37,786 bases of DNA from Erysipelotrichaceae bacterium (GTDB lineage Bacteria; Bacillota_I; Bacilli_A; RFN20; CAG-449). Location of the stretch: NCBI GenBank assembly GCA_015059095.1, contig SVBA01000018.1, positions 1 through 37,786 of the forward strand, in the 5' to 3' direction. This document shows, in pieces, positions 8,815-17,370 of this stretch. The position numbers and the translations under genes were made by a program. How positions within the stretch are numbered: position 1 is the stretch's first letter; every line of letters starts with the position of its first letter. The notes beneath the pieces are model-generated. The model worked only from the letters and a program-made list of their open reading frames with translations. It was not told where the DNA came from and searched no databases.

Positions 8815-10893
8815 CTATTTAACTGAGTTAGCTGCATCATATGCTGTTCTAATTGCATTAGAGATATTAGATGGTCTTTCGCCAGAACAATCACCAACAG
8901 AAATTACATTACCTTGGTAATCACCTAAATCTAATACATTTTTAGCACTTGCTAATGCGTTAACAACGAAATCACAATAGATTGTTTCTTCTCCAATTGG
9001 TTCAACTGGAGCTTGTTGAGCTACTGGAGCGCCTGGTCTTCCTGGAGCTACCGGAGCAGGTGGAGGTAATAAATCAACTACTACTGCATTAGTTTCAAAA
9101 CGTTTAATTTTTGCTAATGTTTTAATAGTAACATTATGAGAATTTAAACTATTCATTAATGTTGGAAGAACAGTATTTGATTCTTCTTTTGCAATCTTAT
9201 CTTGCATTTCAATAATAGTTACTTTATAGCCTTTTTCTGCTAAAAACTCAGCTGTTTCTACACCAACTAATCCACCACCACATACAGCGATATGACCAAA
9301 GACAACTTCTTTATTTGCTAATACATCCCATGAATTAACAACGTTAATATTTTCAATTCCTGGAATGCGAGGAACTAAGTTATGAGCACCAACTGCATTA
9401 ATAATTGTGTCATATTTTTTAGCGTCTTCTTTAGTAAATTCTCTATTCAAATAAACTTTAATATCTAAACCTTTTATTACTTCTTCATAGTAATTTAAAA
9501 TTCTATTCATTTCACCTTTTCTTGGAGGAACACTAGCAATGTTTAATTGTCCACCAAGTCTTAAAGATTTTTCATAAAGTTCAACTGAATGACCTTTAAG
9601 TGCTAATACTCTTGCAGCTTCAAGTCCTGCAATACCACCACCTACTACAGCGATAGTTCTTGGATTTTCAGCTGGAGTAATAACTCTTTCATATTCATGA
9701 CCATTTTCTGCATTTAATACACAAGAAACAAATGATCTACCAGAAATTGAATCAGTACAACCTTTGTTACACATAATACATCTTCTAATTTCATTTTCTT
9801 TTCCTGAAGTTAATTTATTTGCAATATCTGGATCAGCTAATAAGCTTCTACCATATGCAACAATGTCACAAATACCTTGTTCTAATAATGTTTCAGCTGC
9901 TCTAACAGTAGTTAATCTACCTACAGTAGAAACTGGAATTGAAACTACAGCTTTAATAGCTTTTGTTTCTTCTAACATAAATCCATATGCTCTAGTACCC
10001 ATTGCTGGAATTGTATCATTCATATTACCAGTATGGTTAGCTTGAGCAACGTGAATCATATCGACACCTTCTTTTTCTAATAATTTAGAAAGTTCAATTG
10101 CTTCTTCTAAAATTGTACCACCTTTACCCATTAATGAACCATCTGGTTGTTTTGTAACGATTGGTAATTTATAGTCGATAACTAATTCAGGTGCATTCTT
10201 TTTAATTTCACGAACTACTTCTAAAGCAAATCTAACTCTATTTTCAAAAGATCCACCATATTCATCAGTTCTATGATTTAAAATTGTTGATGATAAAGAG
10301 CCAACAATTCTATCACCATGAACCTCAATAACATCTATACCTGCTTCTTGAGCACGTCTAGCTGATTGGCCAATTGCTTTAACAATTTCTTGAAGTTGTT
10401 CAACACTAGCTTCAGTTACGAAATGTTGCATATCATGGTGTAATTTAGCATAAGCTTCTTGTCTAATTTTACCTGCTTCTGCCATTTTAGCACCAAAAGT
10501 TGCCATATCACCTTTTGCTTTTGCTTCTTCAGCAGCTTTTAAAGCCATCATTGATCCAACGATCATTCTACCAACTCCAGGAACATCATATTCTGGATGG
10601 AATAATTGTAAACCAACTTTTGCTCCATGAGCATGTAAAGCGTCTGCTAATTTTTTAAATGTAGGAATTTGTCTATCATCAAATAATTTAGGTGTAGGTG
10701 AAGCAGTATTAACAGGAGCAACGTCACCAACAACAATATATCCTACTCCACCTTCTGCAAGTCTAGTATAGAAGTTTAAAGATTTTGGACCAATTGATCC
10801 ATCTCTTTCTTCATAACCAGTAGTTAAAGGTGGGAACATAATTCTATTTTTTAATGTAATTTTACCAACTTTAATTGGTTCTAAAATTTTCAT
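8815..10893 (-). CDS. Diverged NADH:flavin oxidoreductase with Fe-S and FAD domains
   Basis: A 692-residue paralogue of the enzyme at 118-2106 with the same module order: FMN barrel, Cys cluster in the canonical C-x2-C-x3-C-x11-C spacing (CIMCNKGC...C, about residues 375-394) and two dinucleotide folds (VVGGGIAGLEAA, VCGGGLVGVETA). Three oddities are visible. The usual HxxH active-site segment (EIHAAHG) reads EVHGDRIVGSL. A helical insert of about 50 residues, rich in Ala, Lys and Glu, sits near residues 117-165. A Pro/Ala-rich linker of 27 residues (608-634) interrupts the last dinucleotide domain. Third gene of an operon with the uronate SDR and a HAD phosphatase, so a role in sugar-acid metabolism is possible, but the reaction is unknown. 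Confidence 0.82.
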   Translation of the reverse strand: MKILEPIKVGKITLKNRIMFPPLTTGYEERDGSIGPKSLNFYTRLAEGGVGYIVVGDVAPVNTASPTPKLFDDRQIPTFKKLADALHAHGAKVGLQLFHPEYDVPGVGRMIVGSMMALKAAEEAKAKGDMATFGAKMAEAGKIRQEAYAKLHHDMQHFVTEASVEQLQEIVKAIGQSARRAQEAGIDVIEVHGDRIVGSLSSTILNHRTDEYGGSFENRVRFALEVVREIKKNAPELVIDYKLPIVTKQPDGSLMGKGGTILEEAIELSKLLEKEGVDMIHVAQANHTGNMNDTIPAMGTRAYGFMLEETKAIKAVVSIPVSTVGRLTTVRAAETLLEQGICDIVAYGRSLLADPDIANKLTSGKENEIRRCIMCNKGCTDSISGRSFVSCVLNAENGHEYERVITPAENPRTIAVVGGGIAGLEAARVLALKGHSVELYEKSLRLGGQLNIASVPPRKGEMNRILNYYEEVIKGLDIKVYLNREFTKEDAKKYDTIINAVGAHNLVPRIPGIENINVVNSWDVLANKEVVFGHIAVCGGGLVGVETAEFLAEKGYKVTIIEMQDKIAKEESNTVLPTLMNSLNSHNVTIKTLAKIKRFETNAVVVDLLPPPAPVAPGRPGAPVAQQAPVEPIGEETIYCDFVVNALASAKNVLDLGDYQGNVISVGDCSGERPSNISNAIRTAYDAANSVK

Positions 10894-10907
10894 ATAAATT
10901 AATCTCC

Positions 10908-11735
10908 TTATTTTAATTCTTCATTAAATTCATTAATTAATTTATCTTGATATTCTTGATTAAATTGATTATTTAATAATTTTGGTAATGCTTCATTATA
11001 GAATCTAAACCAAGAAGCTTCTTCTTTTCCTGGAACAATTGGAAAGAACCATACATTATTTTTTTGTGCTGCTGAAAGATCACCTAAAGCATCACCAAGC
11101 ATAATTGTATTTTCTTTTTTATATCCTAAAGCTAGTGCTTCTGAAATAATATGAGCTTTATTACCTTTGTTTTGACAAGCCACTTCTTTAAATAAAGAAA
11201 TAAGATTTAATCTTGTCCATTCTTCTACAACTGCAGCTTCATTAGCAGAACTTACTCCTACTAAATCTACTTTATCTACAATCGCATTTAATATTTCACT
11301 AACACCATTAAATGCTAATGAAGGTGGTAAATTATTAATAGAGTTATTTACTTCTTTTGACCATTCTAAAGCAAGTTCAAAACAATTTGTATCTGTAGTA
11401 GTTTTCATAGCTTCTTTAATTGAATTAACAGAAAATTCTTTTGTTGTATCTACCCAATTAAAGAAAGTATCACTACCTTCAAATTCATAACCATATTTTT
11501 TAACGTAAACTAAAATTTCTTTTAAACCTTGAAATCTATTAATTCCTCTAGTTAAAGAATATAGATTTGCTCTATTCCATTCATTTAAAATATCCTCAAT
11601 GTGAGAAGTAATTTTAAATACATTGATAAATTCAGGACCAAAGCAATTTACATGCTTAATAGTCATAGTATCCATAATAGTTCCATCACTATCAATGCAT
11701 ACTAAAAACTCTTTTTCCTTTTTATAATCTAACAT
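10908..11735 (-). CDS. HAD superfamily hydrolase
   Basis: A 275-residue HAD-fold phosphatase. Motif I is CIDSDGTIMD (Asp15 nucleophile, Asp17 acid/base), motif II is the VSSANE segment and motif IV is MLGDALGD (about residues 219-226). A helical cap of about 120 residues sits between motifs I and II. It starts 2 bp before the SDR stop codon ends the previous frame, so the genes are tightly coupled, and the ene-reductase follows 14 bp later. The substrate cannot be read; a phosphorylated sugar acid or a metabolite-repair role would fit the operon. Confidence 0.8.
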   Translation of the reverse strand: MLDYKKEKEFLVCIDSDGTIMDTMTIKHVNCFGPEFINVFKITSHIEDILNEWNRANLYSLTRGINRFQGLKEILVYVKKYGYEFEGSDTFFNWVDTTKEFSVNSIKEAMKTTTDTNCFELALEWSKEVNNSINNLPPSLAFNGVSEILNAIVDKVDLVGVSSANEAAVVEEWTRLNLISLFKEVACQNKGNKAHIISEALALGYKKENTIMLGDALGDLSAAQKNNVWFFPIVPGKEEASWFRFYNEALPKLLNNQFNQEYQDKLINEFNEELK

Positions 11736-11737
11736 GA

Positions 11738-12586
11738 TTAGACACCACTATATGAAGAGAAACCACCATCAATTGGAATACAAATACCAGTAACAAATGA
11801 AGCAGCTTCAGGTGAACATAAGAATAATGTTGCACCAACTAAATCATCGACAACACCAAATCTACCCATTGGTGTTGCTGCTAAAATCTTACCTGTTCTA
11901 GCTGTTGGAGTACCATCTGGATTCCATAATAATTTTTCGTTTTGTAAAGTCGAGAAGAAACCTGGAGCAATTGCATTAACTCTAATACCAATGTGTGAGA
12001 AGTGAACTGCTAACCATTGAGTAAAGTTTTTAATTGCTGCTTTAGCACCTGAGTAAGCAGGAATCTTAGTTAATGGAGTATAAGCATTCATTGAAGCAAT
12101 ATTTAAAATTGAACAACCTTCTCTACCAATCATATCAGGAGCGAAAACTTGAGATGGTAATAAAGTACCAATGAAGTTTAAGTTGAATACGAATTCAACA
12201 CCTCCTTGATCTAAGTCAAAGAATGTTTTTAATTCTTTAGTAGCATCATCTAATTCAGCATATTCATTATCTGTAGTAGCTTTTGGAGAGTTACCGCCTG
12301 CACCATTAATTAAAATGTCACATTTGCCTAATTCTTTTAAAACTAATTCATGACATGCTTCTAATGAATCTTTCTTTAAAACGTTTGCTTCATATCCTTT
12401 TGCAACGCCACCTTCAGCAAGAATTTCTGCTGCAGCTGCATCTGCGCTTTCTTTTCTTAAGTCAAGTAATGCTACTTTAGCACCACATGCTGCACATGCT
12501 TTTGCTAAGTGAGAGCAAATAATACCGCCTGCACCTGTAACAACTACGACTTTATCTTTCAAATCAACTGTAAATGGTAATTTCAT
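11738..12586 (-). CDS. uxuB: SDR-family D-mannonate oxidoreductase / fructuronate reductase
   Basis: NAD(P)H-dependent reduction of D-fructuronate to D-mannonate, step two of glucuronate catabolism. The 282-residue short-chain dehydrogenase opens PFTVDLKDKVVVVTGAGG, has the catalytic Ser and YSGAK motif in SMNAYTPLTKIPAYSGAK, and carries the long FFDLDQGGVEFVFNLNFIGTL segment and the GFSSYSGV C-terminus that I associate with the Firmicutes mannonate-oxidoreductase SDR group, rather than the shorter KduD. The start has AAGGAA 8 nt upstream. First gene of the SDR-HAD-ene-reductase operon, with a uxaC-like dyad in its leader. Confidence 0.85.
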   Translation of the reverse strand: MKLPFTVDLKDKVVVVTGAGGIICSHLAKACAACGAKVALLDLRKESADAAAAEILAEGGVAKGYEANVLKKDSLEACHELVLKELGKCDILINGAGGNSPKATTDNEYAELDDATKELKTFFDLDQGGVEFVFNLNFIGTLLPSQVFAPDMIGREGCSILNIASMNAYTPLTKIPAYSGAKAAIKNFTQWLAVHFSHIGIRVNAIAPGFFSTLQNEKLLWNPDGTPTARTGKILAATPMGRFGVVDDLVGATLFLCSPEAASFVTGICIPIDGGFSSYSGV

Positions 12587-12602
12587 ATTTAATTCCTTTC
12601 TT

Positions 12603-12621
12603 ATATTTGTAATACAAATAT
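12603..12621. promoter_or_regulatory. Operator-like dyad in the uxuB leader
   Basis: ATATTTGT-AAT-ACAAATAT, an 8-3-8 perfect dyad that shares the core TTGTAATACAA with the uxaC site. It would lie just downstream of the predicted transcription start, a roadblock-type repressor position. Confidence 0.62.
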
Positions 12622-12634
12622 TAACCTAAATATC

Positions 12635-12663
12635 ATTGTATCAAGTATTTTCAAATTTGTTAA
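12635..12663 (-). promoter_or_regulatory. Promoter of the uxuB-HAD-ene-reductase operon
   Basis: Minus strand: TTAACA (12658-12663), 17-bp spacer, TACAAT (12635-12640). Each box differs from consensus at one base. Confidence 0.6.
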
Positions 12664-12719
12664 TATAGAAAATTACTAATTTTAATAAATTAATCGATCA
12701 AAATTATCAAGAATGATAA

Positions 12720-12746
12720 ATATTGAGGGCGGATTGCCCTCAATAT
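12720..12746 (-). terminator. Strong hairpin after the lipoprotein gene
   Basis: A perfect 11-bp stem (12720-12730 with 12736-12746; GAGGGC core) with a 5-nt loop lies 7 bp past the stop codon. On the minus strand it is followed only by TTATCATTC, a weak T-tract, so termination may be incomplete or the hairpin may protect the 3' end. Confidence 0.65.
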
Positions 12747-12752
12747 GTTTTT

Positions 12753-15185
12753 CTATGCAGCAGCTTGAACTGTAACTACTACAGCACTTGCACCTTCTGC
12801 GATTGTGAAGCAATAATATCCACCTGTATTTTGAATATTACCACCTAAAATTTGATTAGAACCATTATAAGTTACTGATGCAACTTCATATCCTGCTGCT
12901 GGAGTAACTTTTACACAAATCCAATTACCTGGAGTAACTTCTGAACCATCAACAACTGGTGCTAATGAAGCAAATTGACCAGCTGGACAAGTAACGATTT
13001 CAACTTTAGCATTTTCACAACCTTCAAAGCTAACTAAATTAGTAGCTCCTGCTGTTCTAGTAAATAATTCAACACTATTTTCACCTTCTACAACTGAGAA
13101 GCAGTAATAACCTCTTGCTGTTGTTAAATCAGCTAATAATTTTGTAGAACCATTATGAGCAACATTTGCAACTTCATAACCAGTTGCTGCTGTTGGCATT
13201 ACACATAACCAGTTACCTGGAACTAATTCAGCACCATCAGTAACAGGAGTCATTGCAGCAAAGCCATATGGAGCACAAGTAAATACTTGATAAGAACCAT
13301 TTGTTGCTGCTACTGCTTTTAAAGTAGCTGAAGCAGGAGTTTCATCTCCTCCTGAAGGAGTCGTTGATTTTGTTGTAACAACAACTTCAATTGCGCCTGC
13401 TGCTTTAACGTTATGACAGTAATATGGAGAACCATAAGTACCTAATTCAGTACCACCTACAGTAACTTTATCAACTTCATAACCATCTTTACATTCAACA
13501 CTAACTGTTAACCATTTACCAATTTCAACTTCATTAGTAACTGGAGTAATATCGTTGTATGCTGGAGGAACCATAGAACCTAATGTAACACTTTCAACAC
13601 CAGCATCTTTATTAACTGTAACTGGAGCGTGTGTTGCTTCCTTGTCTTTTAAAGTAACTTCGAATGCATAGTTTGTTGGTAATTTTGCATTAACACAATA
13701 GTAACCTGCGATTAATGTAGCGTTTTTGTTATTTACTTTAACAACTGCTTCTTTATCAGCTGGGACATCTTTAACTTCAATTGCAATCCATTTATCAGCA
13801 CCCCATGCAAAACCATCAGCTGCAACATAATCCCATGCAGATGGAGCTTGTCCTGCTAAAGTGAATCCTACTGGACCATTAACTGTAATACCAGTTTCTT
13901 CAGTAGATGCTGTAGCGTTAACAGTATCAGCAAATGAGTTAGATCCTGAGAAAGTAACTGCTAATGAGTTTTCACCTGGTTTTACTTCAAAGCAATAATA
14001 ACCATTAGCTTGAGCAGGGTCAGTTAATGGAGTTGAAGAGTTAGCATATGTTACATAAGCAACTCCGTTTCCTTCTGCAGCAGTTGGTTTTACACATAAC
14101 CAATGACCAACAGGAACTTCAGTAGTTGGAGTAACAGGAGTCATTGCTGTATATGCATATGGAGCACATGAATATACTTCAACATAACCTTTTTTACTTG
14201 CATCTACTGCACTAAAAGTAATTTTTCCAAATGTAGCTTCATGTGGAATTGTATCTTTCTTAGTTAAAGTTACACCATATTCAGCTGCAAATGAGTGAGA
14301 ACCATGTAAAGAAATTACTGGTGGAGGTGTAGTTAATGGCATTTCTAATTCTGCTTCTTCATAGTTTTCAACAAATGAAACTACTCTACCTTTTTCATCT
14401 GTAGAAATAGAAATTCTAGCACCTGCTTTATCTGTAGATCCTTCTTTTGGTGATAATTCAGAAATACCACTATCTGTTGTATAACCAACATATTCAAGTG
14501 GAAGAGCAATATCTAAACCGCCTTTTTCATTTTCTTCAAATGATCTAGTTTCATCCATAAACTCTAATTCAACATTAGTTGAATCTAATAAGAATTGTTT
14601 GTGTTCGTAAGCTAAACCACCAGTGTATAAGAATGTTTCTGGGTTAACCCAACCTGCTTTTGTTTTTGTAGCTTTAGTAATTAATTCGTTAATTTTTGCT
14701 AAAGCAGCACCTTCATCAGCTAATTTTAATGGATCAGCCATAGTACTTTCAACATAGTAATAGCCATCACTACCTTCATATACTAATGATAATGATTCAG
14801 CACTTTCACCTGTACCTACTACAGTATGTAAGTATAAGTCACCTGCAGTGAAATCTGCTTCGATTGTAATAACTTTATCAACGTCTTCTTGGAAAGCTTT
14901 CATTGATGCATTATCAGAATCAACATTCATTTGATAATCTGGATGATAAATTGCTTTAACAGTACTTGTTAAAGTTGTGTCGAAATTAGCAATAATTTCT
15001 TCTGCTTTTTCAACAGTCATTTCTTCTTCTTCAGAACTAGTTACTTCACTAGAAGTTTCTGATGAAGGAGTACTTGATGGTTCACTACCACTAGATGGTT
15101 CACTACTTGATGAAGGAGTTTTACATCCAACAAGACCAGCTAATAATAATGCACCAGTTAAAATAAGAATTTTTTGGTTTTTCAT
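12753..15185 (-). CDS. Large surface lipoprotein with five Cys-containing repeats
   Basis: An 810-residue lipoprotein. MKNQKILILTGALLLAGLVGC gives a signal peptide and lipobox with Cys21. The frame is open 14 codons upstream, but AAAGGAG precedes this ATG. A Ser/Glu linker (22-56) leads to an N-terminal domain (57-290) of unrecognised fold, then five degenerate repeats of about 75-90 residues (about 334-412, 437-512, 530-604, 622-708, 716-806). The repeat consensus is CAPYxFAAMTPV, PGNWLCV, TAAxGYEVAxVxxNGS and GYYCFxVxEGENS. The best repeats have three Cys, the middle ones fewer. Last gene of the ABC-transporter operon, so it probably binds the imported glycan or tethers an enzyme at the cell surface. 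The repeat family was not recognised. Confidence 0.82.
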   Translation of the reverse strand: MKNQKILILTGALLLAGLVGCKTPSSSSEPSSGSEPSSTPSSETSSEVTSSEEEEMTVEKAEEIIANFDTTLTSTVKAIYHPDYQMNVDSDNASMKAFQEDVDKVITIEADFTAGDLYLHTVVGTGESAESLSLVYEGSDGYYYVESTMADPLKLADEGAALAKINELITKATKTKAGWVNPETFLYTGGLAYEHKQFLLDSTNVELEFMDETRSFEENEKGGLDIALPLEYVGYTTDSGISELSPKEGSTDKAGARISISTDEKGRVVSFVENYEEAELEMPLTTPPPVISLHGSHSFAAEYGVTLTKKDTIPHEATFGKITFSAVDASKKGYVEVYSCAPYAYTAMTPVTPTTEVPVGHWLCVKPTAAEGNGVAYVTYANSSTPLTDPAQANGYYCFEVKPGENSLAVTFSGSNSFADTVNATASTEETGITVNGPVGFTLAGQAPSAWDYVAADGFAWGADKWIAIEVKDVPADKEAVVKVNNKNATLIAGYYCVNAKLPTNYAFEVTLKDKEATHAPVTVNKDAGVESVTLGSMVPPAYNDITPVTNEVEIGKWLTVSVECKDGYEVDKVTVGGTELGTYGSPYYCHNVKAAGAIEVVVTTKSTTPSGGDETPASATLKAVAATNGSYQVFTCAPYGFAAMTPVTDGAELVPGNWLCVMPTAATGYEVANVAHNGSTKLLADLTTARGYYCFSVVEGENSVELFTRTAGATNLVSFEGCENAKVEIVTCPAGQFASLAPVVDGSEVTPGNWICVKVTPAAGYEVASVTYNGSNQILGGNIQNTGGYYCFTIAEGASAVVVTVQAAA

Positions 15186-15219
15186 TTTTATTTCTCCTTT
15201 GTTTTTTATTTTTTTGGCA

Positions 15220-15954
15220 TTAGCCAATTAAACCCTTTGTTTTTAATATGTTGAATACTTCAACAATTTCTTCTCTCCACAATGACCAAGAATGATCAAA
15301 ATTTGGAATGAATTTATATCTAGCATCTATTTCGTTTTCTACTAAAATCTCATTTACTTTAGTAGAAGCATCTATTATGAAGTCTTTTTCACCGATGCTG
15401 ATATAGCAATTTAATTTTTTATGTTTATTCTCCAAGAATAAGTTCTTAATATGATATTTTTCTTCATCTAGAGAATCAGGTTTTGTAGCTGGAGATAATG
15501 CAAAGCAATAAGCATATTTATCAGTATTTTTTAAATAGTGATATAAAGCACCATATCCACCCATTGAAATTCCTGTAATAATTAATGGAGCTTCTTTACT
15601 AAGATTAGTAAAGTTTCCATATAAGAAATCTAATACATCTTCTTCAACTAAATCATAATAATTATCTAAAGGTCCTTGATTTAAATAAAATTTATTTTGA
15701 CCATTTATAAAGACTGCTGCTACTTTATTTTTCTCACATAATTCATCAATGTGAGTATAATTTTGCCAAGCTCTATCATTATCACCAAATCCATTTAAAC
15801 AAATCATTAATGGAAATTTAGTAGTTCTATTTTGATAGTATTCTTTATCTTTATTTCTAATAGATTCCCCTAAGTTTAAAGAAGGGATAATTAAATTTAT
15901 ATCAAACCTTCTAAATAAACTTTTGGAATAAAAATCAAATGTAAATCTTGCCAT
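15220..15954 (-). CDS. Cytoplasmic alpha/beta-hydrolase esterase (Esterase D / PF00756-like)
   Basis: A 244-residue serine esterase with no signal peptide. The nucleophile elbow is GISMGGYGA (Ser near residue 130), with likely Asp in GEKDFIID and His in NFDHSWSLW completing the triad. The oxyanion-side segment is MICLNGFGDNDRAW. Relatives include tributyrin-type, acetyl and feruloyl esterases. It starts 2 bp from the binding-protein stop and precedes the repeat lipoprotein by 34 bp, so it is part of the import operon. Removal of acetyl or aryl groups from the imported oligosaccharide is the natural inference; it could also be a general carboxylesterase. Confidence 0.8.
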   Translation of the reverse strand: MARFTFDFYSKSLFRRFDINLIIPSLNLGESIRNKDKEYYQNRTTKFPLMICLNGFGDNDRAWQNYTHIDELCEKNKVAAVFINGQNKFYLNQGPLDNYYDLVEEDVLDFLYGNFTNLSKEAPLIITGISMGGYGALYHYLKNTDKYAYCFALSPATKPDSLDEEKYHIKNLFLENKHKKLNCYISIGEKDFIIDASTKVNEILVENEIDARYKFIPNFDHSWSLWREEIVEVFNILKTKGLIG

Positions 15955-15956
15955 AA

Positions 15957-17369
15957 TTATTGACCTTCAAATACTGTGCCTTTAGTAATATCAATACCAT
16001 TAGCACGATCAATCATTTTTTGAAGATAGTATTCAGTCATTTCTCTAGTTGCTCTTCTTTCTTCTTCAATTGAAGAACCAATAGAACCTACAAAGTATTT
16101 GTAATCTTTAGTTGCTGCATAGTCCATATCGTTTTGACATGTACCAGCGTTAGCGAAGTAAACGCCTCTTGAGTTTGCTTCTGCAATAGCAGAGTTTCTA
16201 TTAGTATCATCTTGTAAAGAGATAATTAATTGAGCACCTTTATTACACATAGCAATACACGCTTTCTTTTGATCATTTGAGGAAGTGATTTCTTCTTTAG
16301 TTAACATTTCAAAGTTATAAACTTTTGATAAATAACCAGAAATGTAGTCAATATTTGCTTGAACTGTATCATTTACTGAACCTGGTACTAATAAGCCAAC
16401 TTTAATTTTTTCACCAGTAAATGGAGTATCTTGAGCATTTCTATTAGCATCATAAATTGATTTAATGTTTTCAAATGTCGAATTAGCACACCATTCAGTT
16501 AAAGCTTGTGCTGTATTAAATTCACTACCTTTAGTAAAGAATTTATCAATATCTGCCTTCATAATAGTTGGATTAACACCCTCTTCATTTCCAACAACGT
16601 CAATTGATTTATAATAATCATATTCTTCTAAAGATTTCATACTCCATTGAGTAACACTTAATCTTAGAGCATCACCATCTGCTCCTCCATCATTAACTCT
16701 TAATGGATTTCCTCTTACAGCGTTAGCACCCGCTGCTACAATAGGAGCGATATTGCAAGAATATTTTCCTGTTAAATATGCAAGTGAATTATCAGCAAAT
16801 GCATTACGATAATTCACTGAGAAGCCACCCATTGTAGCATTTTGAGTACCCGGAGAGTTAGCCTTAATTTGAGCCGAAGCAAATTCTACACCATTACATG
16901 TAGAAATAACTGCCATTGGCTTATAGTTAGTTAATGGTTTGGTAAATTGTAAACCAGTATCCCAAGTTTGGTTATTTACCATATAGATTTTTGCATCTGC
17001 AGGTAAATCACAATTATCTTCTCTTTTGATTTTAAATTTTTTAGCATCTTTTTCATATGAGTCACCAGTAACTGTGATACCATGATTTGCTAATGCATCT
17101 TTCATACCTAACCATCTATTAGTAAAGTGTTGTCCATCTTGACCATAGTAGTTATATAATGCAAAGAAGATGCTATTTTTTGTGTTTTCAAATGGAATAT
17201 AACTTGGGATTATTTCTTGAGAAGAATCACCACTTATAATTTCAGATGAGTTTACTTCAGAAGAACTACTTCCAACACTGATAAAGAGGAATAAATCATC
17301 ACAACTAGTACAAGTTGTTGCAATAGCAGCTGCTGATAATACTGATAATATTGCCTTTTTCATTTTCAT
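15957..17369 (-). CDS. ABC transporter substrate-binding lipoprotein
   Basis: A 470-residue extracytoplasmic binding protein. The signal peptide ends at TTCTSC (Cys23 lipidated) and is followed by a Ser-rich linker. Residues 60-470 read like a two-lobed type-1 periplasmic-binding fold, with a second lobe beginning near IKVGLLVPGSVNDTVQANIDYI. It is longer than the usual 310-380 residues of CUT2 sugar-binding proteins and has several inserts. The gene follows two CUT2-like permeases with a 1-bp gap. SD GGAGG lies before tandem in-frame ATGs (MKMKK). The ligand is not deducible from sequence; the locus suggests a glucuronate-containing saccharide. Confidence 0.82.
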   Translation of the reverse strand: MKMKKAILSVLSAAAIATTCTSCDDLFLFISVGSSSSEVNSSEIISGDSSQEIIPSYIPFENTKNSIFFALYNYYGQDGQHFTNRWLGMKDALANHGITVTGDSYEKDAKKFKIKREDNCDLPADAKIYMVNNQTWDTGLQFTKPLTNYKPMAVISTCNGVEFASAQIKANSPGTQNATMGGFSVNYRNAFADNSLAYLTGKYSCNIAPIVAAGANAVRGNPLRVNDGGADGDALRLSVTQWSMKSLEEYDYYKSIDVVGNEEGVNPTIMKADIDKFFTKGSEFNTAQALTEWCANSTFENIKSIYDANRNAQDTPFTGEKIKVGLLVPGSVNDTVQANIDYISGYLSKVYNFEMLTKEEITSSNDQKKACIAMCNKGAQLIISLQDDTNRNSAIAEANSRGVYFANAGTCQNDMDYAATKDYKYFVGSIGSSIEEERRATREMTEYYLQKMIDRANGIDITKGTVFEGQ

Positions 17370-17370
17370 A

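Noticed and set aside
11738-12586. KduD (2-deoxy-D-gluconate 3-dehydrogenase) for the SDR gene
   Set aside because: KduD is about 250 residues and lacks the FFDLD...LNFIGTL insert seen here; no KduI is nearby.
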